A stretch of DNA of 64,000 bases from Siphlonurus alternatus (Eukaryota > Arthropoda > Insecta > Ephemeroptera > Siphlonuridae). A program made the position numbers and the translations under genes. Below are positions 51,200-64,000 of the stretch, one piece after another; position 1 is the stretch's first letter; each line of letters starts with the position of its first letter. The notes below the pieces were generated by a model that saw only the letters and a program-made list of their open reading frames with translations, was not told the DNA's origin and searched no databases. Where the stretch lies: positions 48,322,829 through 48,386,828 of the forward strand of contig OX463778.1 of NCBI GenBank assembly GCA_949825025.1, read 5' to 3'.

Positions 51200-53840
51200 G
51201 GGGAGTTTGGCGTAAGGAACAACCACTCACCTCGTCACACAAAAAATTATGACCATTCTATACCCACTTGTTTTAATAATTCACCAAAATTTATGAAATA
51301 AAAAAGTATATATATAAGTTGTAGCTTTCTACGTTTAAACAGTAAACGTTTTAAGAGGGCGGACAGTTTTTTTTTTAATTTACAGTGATTTATTTTTATA
51401 CCTCTGATATATCTCAACTTAATTCAATACAATATATATTTTTAGAGCTTTTAAATAAAACTTTTTCTTTCTTCTAACTTTGCTTACTTTAACATAAATT
51501 TATAACTTTGTACATATTTTTGTTTATTTCTAATTAAAATATAATTAAATTAAAATTTAAAACGTTATTTTACTGTTATGAATTAAATTTTACAAACAAC
51601 TACAGGATAATATTATAACATGAGATTAAAAACATACACAGGTTTTTATAAAAAAAAAAAGAAAACATGTAAATTTAATTCACATTCAGAAAGAGTGATG
51701 TTAAAATGTTAACAATAGAAAAAAACTTTATTGCATCGATCTTCTTTTATTAATGATAATAATTGTTTATTGGATTAAAAATACATAGTTTGGAGGGAAT
51801 AATAATAATAATTAATAAATACCCATAACCCAATTGGTGAATGTAACAGACAAAAGTCCATTATAAATGAAAGTGGATTTTTTTGTTAATATTTTTTTAA
51901 GTATTAAAAAATCTTTAGAGATGACGTATTTTAAAATGTTTTCTACATAAATTGTATTGGAGTTTTGTCTGAGCTAATTTTTTGTGGCAAATATTGTGAG
52001 TGCATGCAAATGATTGTTCATCAGATCAACACTGTATGTATATAAATTTTACAATGCACATATTTTTGTATAGTGTACTATATGGCTATGGCTCAGTAAT
52101 AGGTAAAGGGACAAAGGTTTCCTTTTTTTCCTATTTTAAAATTTATCATGTTACAAATATTCTGTTCCACATTTATTGAAAATTGTCAATAAATACCTCA
52201 CATAATATTGTTTTGATTAATAATGATGAAAATGTAAATATTATAGAATGATAGGCTTTCCTAGTAGCCGCAAATGTTTGCTTGGAAACGCCAGCATGAA
52301 AAACAGAGCTAATCCTAAAACCACTACATCAAATTGAAAAAAAAAAAATATAATATACATTATGGATTATATACGGCTGCGTATAAAAGCAACAGAATCG
52401 GTGAATCTCGCGATGGGCTGATCTTTTCAAAAAAATATTTTCTATACAGTAAAGAGAAAAAGCACAATATTTTTTGTATACTTAAATCAGATGAGATTTT
52501 TGTAATTCGAGTATTTTTTCCTCGAGATAAAAAATAAAAATAAATTGATTTTACTCTTATTAAGATTGTTAGATCATAAATAATATCCGGAAAACATGTC
52601 GAATTTTATCTTTGTACTCAGCATTTCTTGGTTACGGTGCGAGATGAGGAAATTTTATCATTTATAAAATAATTTAGGGGGTCAACACAGTATTAGTCCA
52701 CAAAAAATAACAAGAGGAATTTTAAGGAACCTTAGGGAAGAGGAAGGGGGCTGAGATTTTTTTAACTTGCAAATGTGTTTTTTGAACTGTGATGATTTTT
52801 AAATTTTTATATTTTGTTAGAATATTTTGAAGCCACTAAAATCATATGATGAACACGTGCCTGATGTCTAGCAGCATCGCATTAATTTTGATGGGATTTT
52901 ATTGTTTTTTTTTTACACAATTTGGAGACTTTTAAAAACTGTAAACAAATAGTCTACCCAATTGGTGAATATTAAAGGCATAGTGTGCCCAATTACAAAT
53001 AAATGAACATTTGCTACATATCTGAAAAGTACTTTATCAACAGATACGCAACAAATCCATTAATAAAAACAGACCTTTGTCATTCATATCTGATCCAGTC
53101 AATATCACACCAATAAATCAGAAGGCAGAAGAGAAAATATCAGTATATCAATGAAAAGTATATTGGTTTTCCTCTAGGTGTGTGAGACACCTGGGGGTTT
53201 CGTAGAACAGTTTTTATCTTCCTTGAAAGATAAACGCTGAGGACCAATCACATTGAGATCAAATCATCCAGATAGACACTGATTGAGGAAAGGCTTTTTA
53301 CCTCTGATAGGTGTGCAAAAAAATCATAATATCTCACATATTAATTAATGGTTGCCGTTAATTCACGAGCAGGACTTGGTTGGATTTGAACATGTTGGAT
53401 AAACAGCAAACAATTATAGACACCTTTTCACTACATACCTGCTGAACGTTAATCACTATAATTTAGTTAAATACAAAATTTAACGCATCATTACAAAGCA
53501 AATGATGTTAATTATTCAATCGAAAAATCGGATGCACCTGTTTTCCTGTGGTCTTGGCATAATTAATTAATATTTCGAACAAATTTAGTATCCATGTTAA
53601 TAGTAATTTGAAATATTAAATGAACAGAGTTATTTTCTTGTCTTTTTATATAATGTGAGGGTCTCTTTGGAATAACATTTTGGCTAAAGTGGAGAAAAGA
53701 GGGGTAAAAAAACAATTAGAGAATTAAAATTGAATATTTGTAAATAAAAGTGGACTTGTTTTTATCAATAAAAAAATCATTTCTTTTCATAAATTCTTCA
53801 GCTTAGGAGGTTCCTAAAACATCTACGTAAAAAATTTGGA
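51200..53840. other. AT-rich DNA, no gene seen
   Basis: There is a moderately balanced patch at 53160-53290 with TTGGTTTTCCTC and GAGGACCAA as loosely mirrored ends about 90 bp apart. Nothing else is supported. Confidence 0.5.
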
Positions 53841-53844
53841 AGAA

Positions 53845-55500
<1,656 letters not shown>

Positions 55501-55504
55501 TAAC

Positions 55505-55815
55505 TTAAGCGTTTCGCGGGCTCATGGGGAAGGGAGAGGGGGGGGGATGGCCTTACAATCCATCCCGACGTTTGCCTACGAGTGAGGGAAACGTGGAAAC
55601 TTAAGCCAGGATGGACGCTACAGCTTTTGTCAATGAACCAGAAGTGCAATGGTCCAAAGCCAGGGGAACCACTTATGTTAGTGAAAAAGCGCAATGATTG
55701 GGTGGAAAACGTTTTATTGCAAATGATCTCCCATCCAAATACTAACCACGCTCGGCGTTGCTTGACTTCGGTGATCTGACGAGACTCGGTGAAACGCACT
55801 GCGCTACACCTTCCA
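55505..55815 (-). mobile_element. 5S-rRNA-derived SINE (SINE3-like)
   Basis: Read on the minus strand, 55806-55725 matches the internal promoter half of 5S rRNA: GTCTCGTCAGATCACCGAAG, then TCAAGCAACGCCGAGCG, then GGTTAGTATTTGGATGGGAG. The first ~35 bases of 5S are strongly diverged. After GAGATC the sequence leaves 5S and enters a body. Further on come AGTTTCCACGTTTCCCTCAC, AGGCAAACGTCGGGATGG and AAGGCCATCC, which resembles the central domain of the tRNA-headed SINE at 15.65-16.03 kb. 5S-headed SINEs are known as the SINE3 class. The 3' boundary near 55505 is approximate, with no clear tail or target duplication. A plain 5S pseudogene is less likely because of the SINE-like body. Confidence 0.8.
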
Positions 55816-55859
55816 TTATTTGATATTTCTAAAATATAATATTTTTCTAACATGCTAAA

Positions 55860-56000
55860 ACGTAGTTGCGATTTTTCAGCACCACTGCCGTCAGTCGATG
55901 TAGCTCTGGGCCTGACGTCACATGCAAGAACTTGGTGGAGGCGTGGAGCGTAGCATCTACCCCATCTTTACCCATCTCTATGTAGACTAGCAACATCCTA
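55860..56000. promoter_or_regulatory. Small GC-elevated island with TGACGTCA
   Basis: TGACGTCA lies at 55913-55920 within balanced sequence next to the 5S SINE. No frame is supported. Confidence 0.25.
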
Positions 56001-57300
56001 CGGTGTATGAATTTGTATCATCTTTCTCGTCTGCCAACATCTAGATTTCCATCTCTATTGAGGACATATAAATTCCAAACTTCACATCAGCCTGGAAGAG
56101 GTCGAACTCAATATCGATTTAAAAAAAAACGTCCAACTATTTCTCTCTCTATCCACTTGGTGGTTTCTTTGAAATAAAATTTCTATTCAATATACTGCTG
56201 GCAATGCTTTTAAATGTAAGAATTGAATTCAAAATAGTGAAGCATAAATAAATATTAAAACGATAAATGATATCTGGAGTATGACATGTAGTTATATTCT
56301 ATATATAAATGAATTACTTGAAAATTAGTAAAGTCAATGTTTAATGTCAAATATAATTCTTAATACTTACAAGTTAGTTGACAAAATGTATGTCATAAAC
56401 ATGGTATTCCAAAAATGTTTTTATGAAAAACTTTTCTAGTTTTAGTACGTTATCTTATAATTTTGTAGCATTTATTTTATAAACTTTGTTTGCTTGTTTT
56501 ATAGAAATTATTTGAGTCTATGAATTCTGTAGATTTTTTTTTTATATAAAAACTATTATAAAAGGTTATAATACATAATAAAATATTTAAGAAAACAAAG
56601 AAGCCTTAAATAAAAAAGACATTTTGTAGATATTATATATTATTTGTCAAATATAAATGTCATAAAATATCGTATAAAACTATGACTGCACACGTTAATG
56701 TTTTGTAACTATGATAAACTGTGTTTTTAAAGAGAGGAAGAGAGTAAAATAAACGTACAGTTCTTATAACACAACTGTCACAGACAATAAAAAGTATCAC
56801 TTATCCCTTCGTAATACAGTAGACTCAGCGAGCTTATCGCACTTGCAACACAGTGGAAACTATAAAATTACTCACGACATTGCATATTCATGCCGCTACA
56901 ATTTTTTTTTTTACTATTATTATTATTATTATTATTCATGCACCAAGTATATCATTTGTCTTTTGCCACGTGCAGCTTTTGTCATGGGTGATTACTTGCA
57001 TAAAAAAATATATATATATATATGTCTAACAATACCCTACAGGGTTTAAAGAATCAAGAGTTGCATTATTAAGTCTCTAGAGATATTCAACAATGTAAGA
57101 AAAAAAAATACCAAGAGATATGCAGCTCTAGCAAAAATTGTAACAAAAGAAAGTATAATATAAAAAAAAAATCCACCCCTCTTTTATATTTTTCCACAGT
57201 GACACACTCTCCCTTCTTCTTATGTTGCATCCCTCAAATGTTTATTCCCGAATGAATCTATAAAATATTATATATTTTTCTAAAGTTTATTTGTACCACG
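56001..57300. other. AT-rich DNA, no gene seen
   Basis: A (TTA)n run lies at about 56914-56936. Nothing else is supported. Confidence 0.55.
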
Positions 57301-57705
57301 CATTACTATTATAATACTCCTCTTCTTCATCATGGTGATGAATCTGTAATATATGAGAAGGTCATTGTGATTAATTTGAGCGTGTGTGTAAGTGTGAGGG
57401 GGGCATACACACAGAGGGGGAGAGGAGAATAGGCAGTCACGCGGCATTCGTGATTGTTGCTCTGGGTGAGAGGAGAGAGAGAGAGTAACTAGGGTGTCGT
57501 CACTGCATGCTTTTCGTCTTCCTCTTCGCTAGCAAGGCCGTCAGACTGAATACGCCGTCGCCGCCAACACGAGACGATGTGCGCAGCTGCAGTTCGAGCA
57601 CTGTAGGCCCGGCCAGTCTCTCCAGTGAGTCGGCAGCACACATAACGAGCACATCGTCGTGCGTTCCAAGCCAGCTCTTCCTCTCTATACCATCATCATA
57701 ACCAT
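57300..57705 (+). promoter_or_regulatory. GC-elevated island, candidate promoter of 57963 gene
   Basis: It contains CGCCGTCGCCGCCAACACG near 57552, GCGCAGCTGCAG near 57580 and GGCCCGGCCAG near 57607. A 64-codon plus frame (57507-57701) has a hydrophobic start but no partner exon and no domain. Its place 260 bp upstream of the two-exon candidate gene makes a promoter or 5' exon role plausible. Confidence 0.35.
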
Positions 57706-57962
57706 ATATAGTTTAAAATCACGCCACACCCACAAGAATAAAAATTAAATAACAATAGGCCTAAAATGTGTGTCAGTGTTGTGTGAATTAGTAATAATAA
57801 TCATAATATATAATAATGTTTAGCATTATGTGTTGTTGTCAAATAAATAAAATATAAATTTACTGTCAACTTAGACTATATATATATAATAACATTTTTT
57901 TTAGTAGTGTATATTAAATATTAAATTTTTTAATATTGTGATTGTTTTTTTATGAAAAACGT

Positions 57963-58409
57963 ATGAAGAATTTAAAAAGAACCAACATGACAGAATTTGG
58001 AATCTTCTTAGCTTCATTTATTTTGTTTACCCTAGTCATCAGTACAGGTAATGTACAATAATTTAATATTACTATTTTTTTATGTGTATAATATTATGTA
58101 CTGTAATTTTTTTATTAAATAATAATAAAATATAAATTATAAATTACCACAGTTTCAATGTTATAAAGGTAAAACAAAATGAGATTATACTTTATTAAAT
58201 ATGATCATGTCACATTAATTATTTTCTGTGGATATAAACCCTTTGCATACATATTCTATTTTTATATATTATATGTTGTTGTTATTTTTTTATTCCATCT
58301 GTCAGGATTATGCGAGTTGGCACTCTGTGATGAATACGTTTATAACATTGTTAATCTGACTGTTACATACATAGAGCTTGTTTACTCCCATTGGGAAAAA
58401 GAAACGTGA
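57963..58409 (+). CDS. Putative small secreted protein, two exons, unrecognised
   Basis: Exon 1 has ATGs at 57963 (MKNLKRTN prefix) and 57987 (A at -3, better context). It reads MTEFGIFLASFILFTLVIST and ends at CAG/GTAATG, last base 58047. The K/R start and long hydrophobic core look like a signal peptide. Exon 2 starts at 58306 after a T-rich tract and CTGTCAG. The split codon GGA restores frame and the protein continues LCELALCDEYVYNIVNLTVT and YIELVYSHWEKET to TGA at 58407-58409. It has two Cys four residues apart in sequence, an NLT glycosylation sequon, and GC content above its flanks. AATAAA follows at 58464-58469. TATATATA at about 57880 could be a TATA box. Total length is 54 or 62 residues, and the intron is 258 bp. 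I know no matching family. A neuropeptide-like or other small secreted product is inference. A chance pairing of AT-rich frames is the main alternative. Confidence 0.4.
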
Positions 58410-59525
58410 ACACTACAAAAAAAAAAACAAACAAACATATAATAGTAACAACAAAACTGGAATAATAAAATGTCATTGCGATTACGTTAGAATTTACGAC
58501 TTTTTTTTTTAATGTTCGAATATAAATTTGGTGTTGTTGTAAATATGGCTATTTTGTCTTTCTTGATTAACTAGATATTTGTATTAATACATATGCGAAC
58601 TTCTTTTTATTTTACAAATTTAATATTTTTTGAATATTTTTAAATAACAAAAAATTAAAACATTTTAATCTTTACAAATAATTACAGATTATATGGATTT
58701 TTGAATCTCTTCCACTTGTGTGCACTCTGATGTTATGTTTACGGTCATTAGCATAAAAAGAATAATACAACCCACTGCTGGCAAGTAAAGCACATGACTT
58801 TTATTGCGGCTCCCTGTCTCTGTTACTTGGTCTCGCGGCCACCGGGCAAACGGCAAGCACCCCCAAGCCATATCGTACCATGAGCTAGAAACCCAGTTTC
58901 CTTATAATCCCATGGGAGGAATATACATGGTAAAATATTTTTGTCTTATGTACTTTTTAAACTAAGCTTAGTGATATTACATTTTTATTATTTCACGTAA
59001 AAAAAGGTTGGTATTTTAGAAATACTACAATTATATAATATATTATGCATATAAAGGTAAGGAGCTTTATATTATAGTCTACATTATAAGCTACTTATAT
59101 GTTCAAATATAATATATCTTTTGATGTTACATAAAAAAGATTGCAGCTGAATACTAAATGGAAATGAAATTTGACTGACATTTCAGTATATTATACTTTT
59201 TTATCTGAAGTATTTTCTCCTTGATCCACTGTACCATAAAATTAAATAATAAATACTTGTTATCAAAATTTAATCAACTGTTTTACTATATTCTCTATAT
59301 GTATTAGTGAATATAGATATAAATATTAAAATTTCAGTTTAAAATAAATTAATTTTAATGCATACTAATTTTCTAACAAATAATAATTTAAATATCTTTA
59401 TATAAATTTACTTTGCTATTAACATTATTATATTAAAATTTATTACATAATTAAAATTTTCATTCATACATATATTATTATTATTTAAATGCCTCTTGAA
59501 ATATCCTGGTATGAATATATTATGC
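58410..59525. other. AT-rich DNA with one mixed patch
   Basis: A balanced patch at about 58690-58900 includes a 60-codon minus frame with no domain. The rest is AT-rich with no supported feature. Confidence 0.5.
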
Positions 59526-59529
59526 TGAA

Positions 59530-59908
59530 ATGATATGGATTCAACGGCATGGAAACACTAAGAGCAGCTATATAGAGATGAGTTTAGAGTTTGGTTTCAT
59601 GTTTTGCTTGCCTGCCGACGTCTCAACTGAAGCTTGCTCCCTTTGTTCATGAGATGGCCTTCTTGAGAGAAGCCCCTGCAAGTCACCGAGCGAACAGCAT
59701 AACTCCTCCCTATATACTGCTGTCATTGTGAGTGACTGCTGTCATGTATGTACGTGGTTTCATCGGGAGAGAGTCGTGTATGTGTCCTTACATCGTCCCA
59801 TTACTGCAACTACAACTTTTGCTTGCTTATTTTGGCCTTATATAGAAAAGAGGGAGGAGGAAAAGATAGATACACTAAGAGAAGAAAGGTATAGGGAAGG
59901 AAGAGAGA

Positions 59909-59942
<34 letters not shown>

Positions 59943-59960
59943 CAGGTTGAGAAAGACTTA
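59530..59960. promoter_or_regulatory. Mixed island ending in short (GA)n
   Basis: Balanced sequence with GCCTGCCGACGTCTCAACTG near 59611, ending in a GA-rich run at about 59900-59941. A 77-codon plus frame runs into the GA repeat and is not credible. Confidence 0.25.
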
Positions 59961-60905
59961 AAGTCAATTGTTCCTTGTTAGCTTTTGCTTGGTTGAAAAC
60001 GACAAAGAGCCAACTAGAACTTAGTAAAGGCTGGTCTTGCTGCTTTATATAATATATATAATGATTTATATATTATATAATATACTTCAAAGAAAAAAAA
60101 ATTATCTGAAGTGTTCTAGTAAACTTTCAGATTGAAATCTTATAATTTTAAGAATGCACATATTTTTATATTAGAGAAGTTCTTTTTAAATAACTACTGT
60201 AAATATACTTGGTACTTTTTTAATGGAATGAGTATAAGATAAAATAGTATACTTTTCTCTTTTATTTTAAATGTAGAAAAAAATTTAATTAACTTTAACT
60301 GACATTATCAGCATTTTAATCCTTACATACTATGTAAGTTTCAATTAATGTTTGCAAACTGACTAGGTCAAACTCTGATTATTCAGTTCTTACATAACTT
60401 TTAACGTGATTACAATCAGTGTTTGTGGACTTAAATCTTAAACGTTCAATATATAATTAAAATGTGTAGTAAAAACCTTTGCAGTCGCTGACTTGCAAAA
60501 TTATTTTCAAATGTCTTAGGAAATTCATTTTTTTTATGTTAATAATAAAAATATAAATTTATTTTCTCCCTTGATGATCAAGACTGAAATAAAATAAAAA
60601 TCACACTAAGATTAAAATTAAAATGTTCTTTGACAAATTTATTAATTTTTATACTTTTTTATGATTTAATTGGTTGTTAACGTAATCTCTTTTTATAATA
60701 AAGAAAAATGCCAACCATGTAAAAATGAAAATTTTCTTAGAAACCATGTAAAATACTTTTTGAGATAAAGTTTTAGTATTTATAAAATATTTAGAAAAAA
60801 CTAGATAATTGAAGGGTAACATGCATTTTTATGTAATTAAACGTCTTTTGTTATTATGAAATATTATATAGTTCTGTTCATTATGCAGTATACTTTTTGT
60901 TGAAC
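59961..60905. other. AT-rich DNA, no gene seen
   Basis: No supported feature. Confidence 0.6.
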
Positions 60906-60909
60906 AAAT

Positions 60910-61110
60910 TACTCAGTCGTAAGTAGCACGTGAGCTCGGTTGAACATTTCCGCGCGATGCACTCGGCACCGTCGCACAAACAAAACGACCGACGTCGGGT
61001 TAATTGGAGAGTGGCAAACGTTCCAGGCAGCCGCGATCTTTCCCTGCTTCTCGCACATCGATCCCATAGCGGCCGCCGGCATCCATTAACTAACTTTTCC
61101 AAAAGGTCTT
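60910..61110. promoter_or_regulatory. CpG-rich island, candidate enhancer or promoter
   Basis: About 180 bp of sharply bounded CpG-rich DNA includes TTTCCGCGCGATGCACTCGG, GACCGACGTCGGGTTAATTG and GCGGCCGCCGGC. Overlapping frames of 76 (plus) and 73 (minus) codons have no domain. Confidence 0.4.
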
Positions 61111-61785
61111 TGGCTGGCTTTTCATCAGTACTATATCCCCTTAACGTAAAACATTTCTAATGGTATTGCTATATACTATTGACACAAATATATAACAGCA
61201 AGGGGATTTAAGGTTAGAAAAAAAAAAGATCTCACTTAGGTGTCTAATATTTTATAGACAGTTTTTAATGGATTAGTTAGAGTAGAAAATGTGTTTTCAA
61301 AGAGACAGCTGGATAAAAAGACAGACTCACAAGAAATGGTGACTAGATATATGAACTCTTCTTTATAATGTGCTCTAGAAAGATATTGAAGCATAGCAAA
61401 AGACACTTGATGCAAATTCATTTTCTTATTAACATTTTAAATTACAAAGTACAGCTAACCTGGATTTAATATTTTAACTTTTTATTTAAAAATGTACATA
61501 AATGTCAGATCATGACGTAATACATCACCGTATAGATAATTATAATACTCCACTAAATTAAAATCAACCTCAAGAATAATATTATGAATGAGCTTGATTT
61601 GAGAGCTTTTTATAATGTTATGTTCAGCAAATTAAATGTAAACAAATCTAAAAATAGAATTTAAAATCAGTATTATGTGGATTTATGTACGTGTATTTAA
61701 TTTTTTGTTTGTTTATTTTTTTCTTAGAAATAAGCTATAGCTACTTAATCTAGTTTAAATCCATTAATCCTCGTTCAGAATTTAA
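61111..61785. other. AT-rich DNA, no gene seen
   Basis: No supported feature. Confidence 0.55.
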
Positions 61786-61789
61786 TTTA

Positions 61790-61920
61790 AAGCGGAGGAT
61801 GTTATAGCCCCTTTTAGTCAGGCAACCAGTTGGCCGCTTGTGCACTGCAAGTTGCCTGAACAAACAAGCGCCAGGCGTTCTCTCCACCGCCTGCCTGCTT
61901 CAGGCTGGTGCATTATAATG
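61790..61920. other. Short GC-rich segment with small hairpins
   Basis: TCAGGCAAC is mirrored by GTTGCCTGA around a 22-bp loop near 61819-61859. A further CGCCTGCCTGC block follows. The stem is too short for a canonical microRNA precursor. Confidence 0.4.
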
Positions 61921-62149
61921 AACTTGGTGGTTTTATCATATGAACAAATATCGTATAATTGCAATATAATAATACACTTTACATAATAATATATTATTCA
62001 TGTTTTTGTAATATGTAAACAATATGTTTCATAATATAAATTCCTACTATATCTATATATTATTATTATTATACATAATATAATATACAGCAATTACAAG
62101 AGTAATCATGGTATTTAGCATATCTATAAATGACCTTGCTTGTTTTACT

Positions 62150-62400
62150 GAGGGGAGGAGGATTTATGCAAATGTCAAAACGATGGTACGTGTAGTACGC
62201 AGGAAATGAGAGAGCTGCAATTGGCTTCTCTTATTGCGAGGAATGGAGGAGATGGGGGAGCCACACACAAAAGCACTGCCAAAAGCACCGCCCGTCGGGT
62301 TCCACCATATTTGCCTGACACGCATGCCAGTACACAGCCAGCTCGGCAAGGGGAGCTGACATAGCCAGGAATGTACATGCTTGTATTTTTTTTCCTCATA
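62150..62400. promoter_or_regulatory. GC-elevated island
   Basis: It contains GCACCGCCCGTCGGGTTCC near 62284 and two overlapping minus frames of 85 and 74 codons in different frames, which argues against either being coding. Confidence 0.3.
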
Positions 62401-63220
62401 TATACTTTTCAACTTATTCAATATATTATTTTTAATTCAAATGTAAAATAAAAATTCCTGTGTAATATTCTTTTTGAAAATGGAAATACATATATCATGG
62501 TAAAAAAGAAAGGTTATACTTAATACAGGTATACACACGCATTATTTTTACAACTACAGCTCCTAATACGAAGTATTTTACTCTGAAATTAATCGGATTA
62601 TTACATTGTGTCTTCAGACAAAATAACCACTTTGTTTTTGCTTTAAACTTTGTATCTCCAATAACAATCAATGAATTCAGTTCAGTCGTTATTCTTTCCT
62701 TTTTTTCCTGATCTACAATCGCATGTATCCAATCATTATTTGTAGTCATCATTCTTGACAGGCTTCCTTGGAAGAAATGACAGCTAGAAATACTGTATGG
62801 ATTCTTCACATATATTATTGATAAGAAGCACACAAGCAAATAATCATTTACCTGTCGTCATTCCTGTTTTTACACACAAAAAGTTCATACTGAGAAAAGC
62901 AGCTGCCGCATTTAATTTGAATTAATTGTTTCAGTAGAATTTCAAATTTTGTAAAGGAAAACTAATGAAATATTGAAATTATTGTAAATTAAACTTCGAA
63001 AGGCGTTGCAGAAGTCAATTTTCAAAAGAAACATCTTCCATAAAATGTACATGTTAGCCTTAGTATTATCATGATTTCTTGTAATTTACATCATCTATCA
63101 GTGACCAGCGACTAATGAAACTTGAAGTTCAGAAATTTGTAACGCATCAAAACGAAGCGGGAACATAACCATAACGGGTCGAACCATAAATACCTGCCCC
63201 TTATAGCTGCTTTGCTTGAA
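62401..63220. other. AT-rich DNA, no gene seen
   Basis: A 114-codon minus frame at 62495-62839 shows no domain and is judged to be chance. Confidence 0.5.
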
Positions 63221-63224
63221 TGCC

Positions 63225-63854
63225 TAAAGGTGAATTTTCATGGGCGATTTCCAGCCTGCGACGCGACGCGAATAAAGCGCACTTGCTGTAACATCCATTG
63301 GTAGCCATATTGGGCGATTAAATGAAAAAGAGCATCGTAATTAAGGGCATTGGGTGTAGCACCGGTAGTTGGCAACACTGACGTATCTTCACCATGCTAA
63401 TTTTTGATCATTGCTCCTCGGAGTAATTTTTATGCTAGAGCTAAGCTGATTGCTGTAGTATCAAGATAATTAGTAGCCCAAGTGCACAATTTGGCTAAAT
63501 AAAGCCTGATTTAAAGAAAAGTATTTTTTTTATATTTTAGAAAAATGCATGTAAATTTAAAAAATTACTAAAAAATACTTTTCTTTAAATCAGGCTTTAT
63601 TTAGCCAAATTGTGCACTTGGGCTACTAATTATCTTGATACTACAGCAATCAGCTTAGCTCTAGCATAAAAATTACTCCGAGGAGCAATGACCAAAAATT
63701 AGCATGGTGAAGATAGGTCAGTGTTGCCAACTACCGGTGCTACACCCAATGCCCTTAACGCGATTACCGGCAAATTCGCCGCCGCATACGATTTCCCAGC
63801 TTTTACGTCAAATCGCGCCGCGTCGTCGTTGCCGCCCATGAAAATCCACCTTAA
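63225..63854. mobile_element. Foldback element interrupted by nested hairpin
   Basis: The outer ends mirror each other: TAAAGGTGAATTTTCATGGG at 63225 and CCCATGAAAATCCACCTTAA at the right, followed inward by CGACGCGACGCG and CGCGCCGCGTCGTCG blocks. The left half shares about 70 bp with the composite at 34.65 kb, placing both in one family. The element is split at 63341-63758 by a separate palindrome, so without it the element would be about 220 bp. Confidence 0.8.
63345..63754. mobile_element. Palindromic MITE with TTAA target duplication, 410 bp
   Basis: Ends GGGCATTGGGTGTAGCACCG and CGGTGCTACACCCAATGCCC are exact complements, with arms of about 180 bp pairing almost perfectly around an AT-rich loop near 63510-63570. 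TTAA stands directly outside both ends (63341-63344 and 63755-63758). TTAA duplication is the mark of piggyBac-type transposition, so this is probably a non-autonomous piggyBac-type element. It sits inside the foldback at 63225-63854, so it inserted later. Confidence 0.9.
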
Positions 63855-64000
63855 TAAGTTAATAATATCTCGGCATGCGCTGTGATAGTATCACAGTAAA
63901 CTTTTTGATAATTCATCCCTATTGTACTCATCGACGAAATTGTTAAGGATTATTTTGGCGTAGTCATAAATCGTCTCTTTGTATTTTAATATTCACCTAC

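Noticed and set aside
55582..55779. 65-codon plus-strand frame
   Set aside because: It lies wholly inside the minus-strand 5S-derived SINE, on its antisense strand.
55725..55806. Functional 5S rRNA gene
   Set aside because: Only the internal part matches; the first third is diverged, the 3' stem is absent, and a SINE-like body follows.
61819..61859. MicroRNA hairpin
   Set aside because: The stem is only about 9 bp with a 22-bp loop, and no known miRNA seed was recognised.

Overview
The window is AT-rich, intron-containing animal nuclear DNA. The only confidently recognised gene is the 3' end of 6-pyruvoyl tetrahydropterin synthase (PTPS; vertebrate PTS, Drosophila purple) at the left edge. 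The divergence of this protein, the very long (GA)n/(CT)n and (TA)n microsatellites, the many palindromic MITE-like elements and two SINEs with an insect-like central domain point to an arthropod. I cannot tell insect from crustacean from this sequence alone.

Layout. Positions 1-859 look like an upstream PTPS intron. The last two PTPS coding exons are 860-939 and 3343-3549, on the plus strand, with poly(A) signals from 3768. From about 3.8 kb to the right edge no long open reading frame or recognisable protein domain is seen. This stretch is AT-rich background carrying (1) long microsatellites, (2) a set of transposable-element remnants, and (3) some two dozen islands of 150-450 bp with clearly higher GC and CpG content. 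The islands show no convincing coding signal and are the natural candidates for promoters, enhancers or untranslated exons. The region is therefore a gene desert downstream of PTPS, or a long intron or regulatory domain of a gene whose coding exons lie mostly elsewhere.

Mobile elements. There is a tRNA-derived SINE (about 15.65-16.03 kb) and a 5S-rRNA-derived SINE on the minus strand (about 55.5-55.8 kb); their bodies appear to share a similar central domain. A solo-LTR candidate lies at 40448-40918. Two copies of one long-TIR MITE family lie at about 16.06-16.39 and 41.85-42.18 kb. Near-perfect palindromes lie at 7872-8320, 45669-45928, 41043-41130 and 63345-63754; the last is flanked by TTAA. 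Two related composite foldback elements, at 34.65-35.18 and 63.2-63.85 kb, each contain further nested hairpins. Several of these palindromes carry perfect TGACGTCA (CREB/ATF-type) sites.

Possible new gene. At 57963-58047 a short reading frame encodes a signal-peptide-like segment and ends at a good splice donor (CAG/GTAATG). After 258 bp there is a strong acceptor (58306) whose phase matches a higher-GC reading frame ending at 58409, with AATAAA 55 bp downstream. Together they predict a secreted protein of 54-62 residues that I do not recognise. Weaker exon candidates are at 47831-47875 (plus) and about 43853-44088 (minus). All statements on composition and similarity are by eye; no database search was run.
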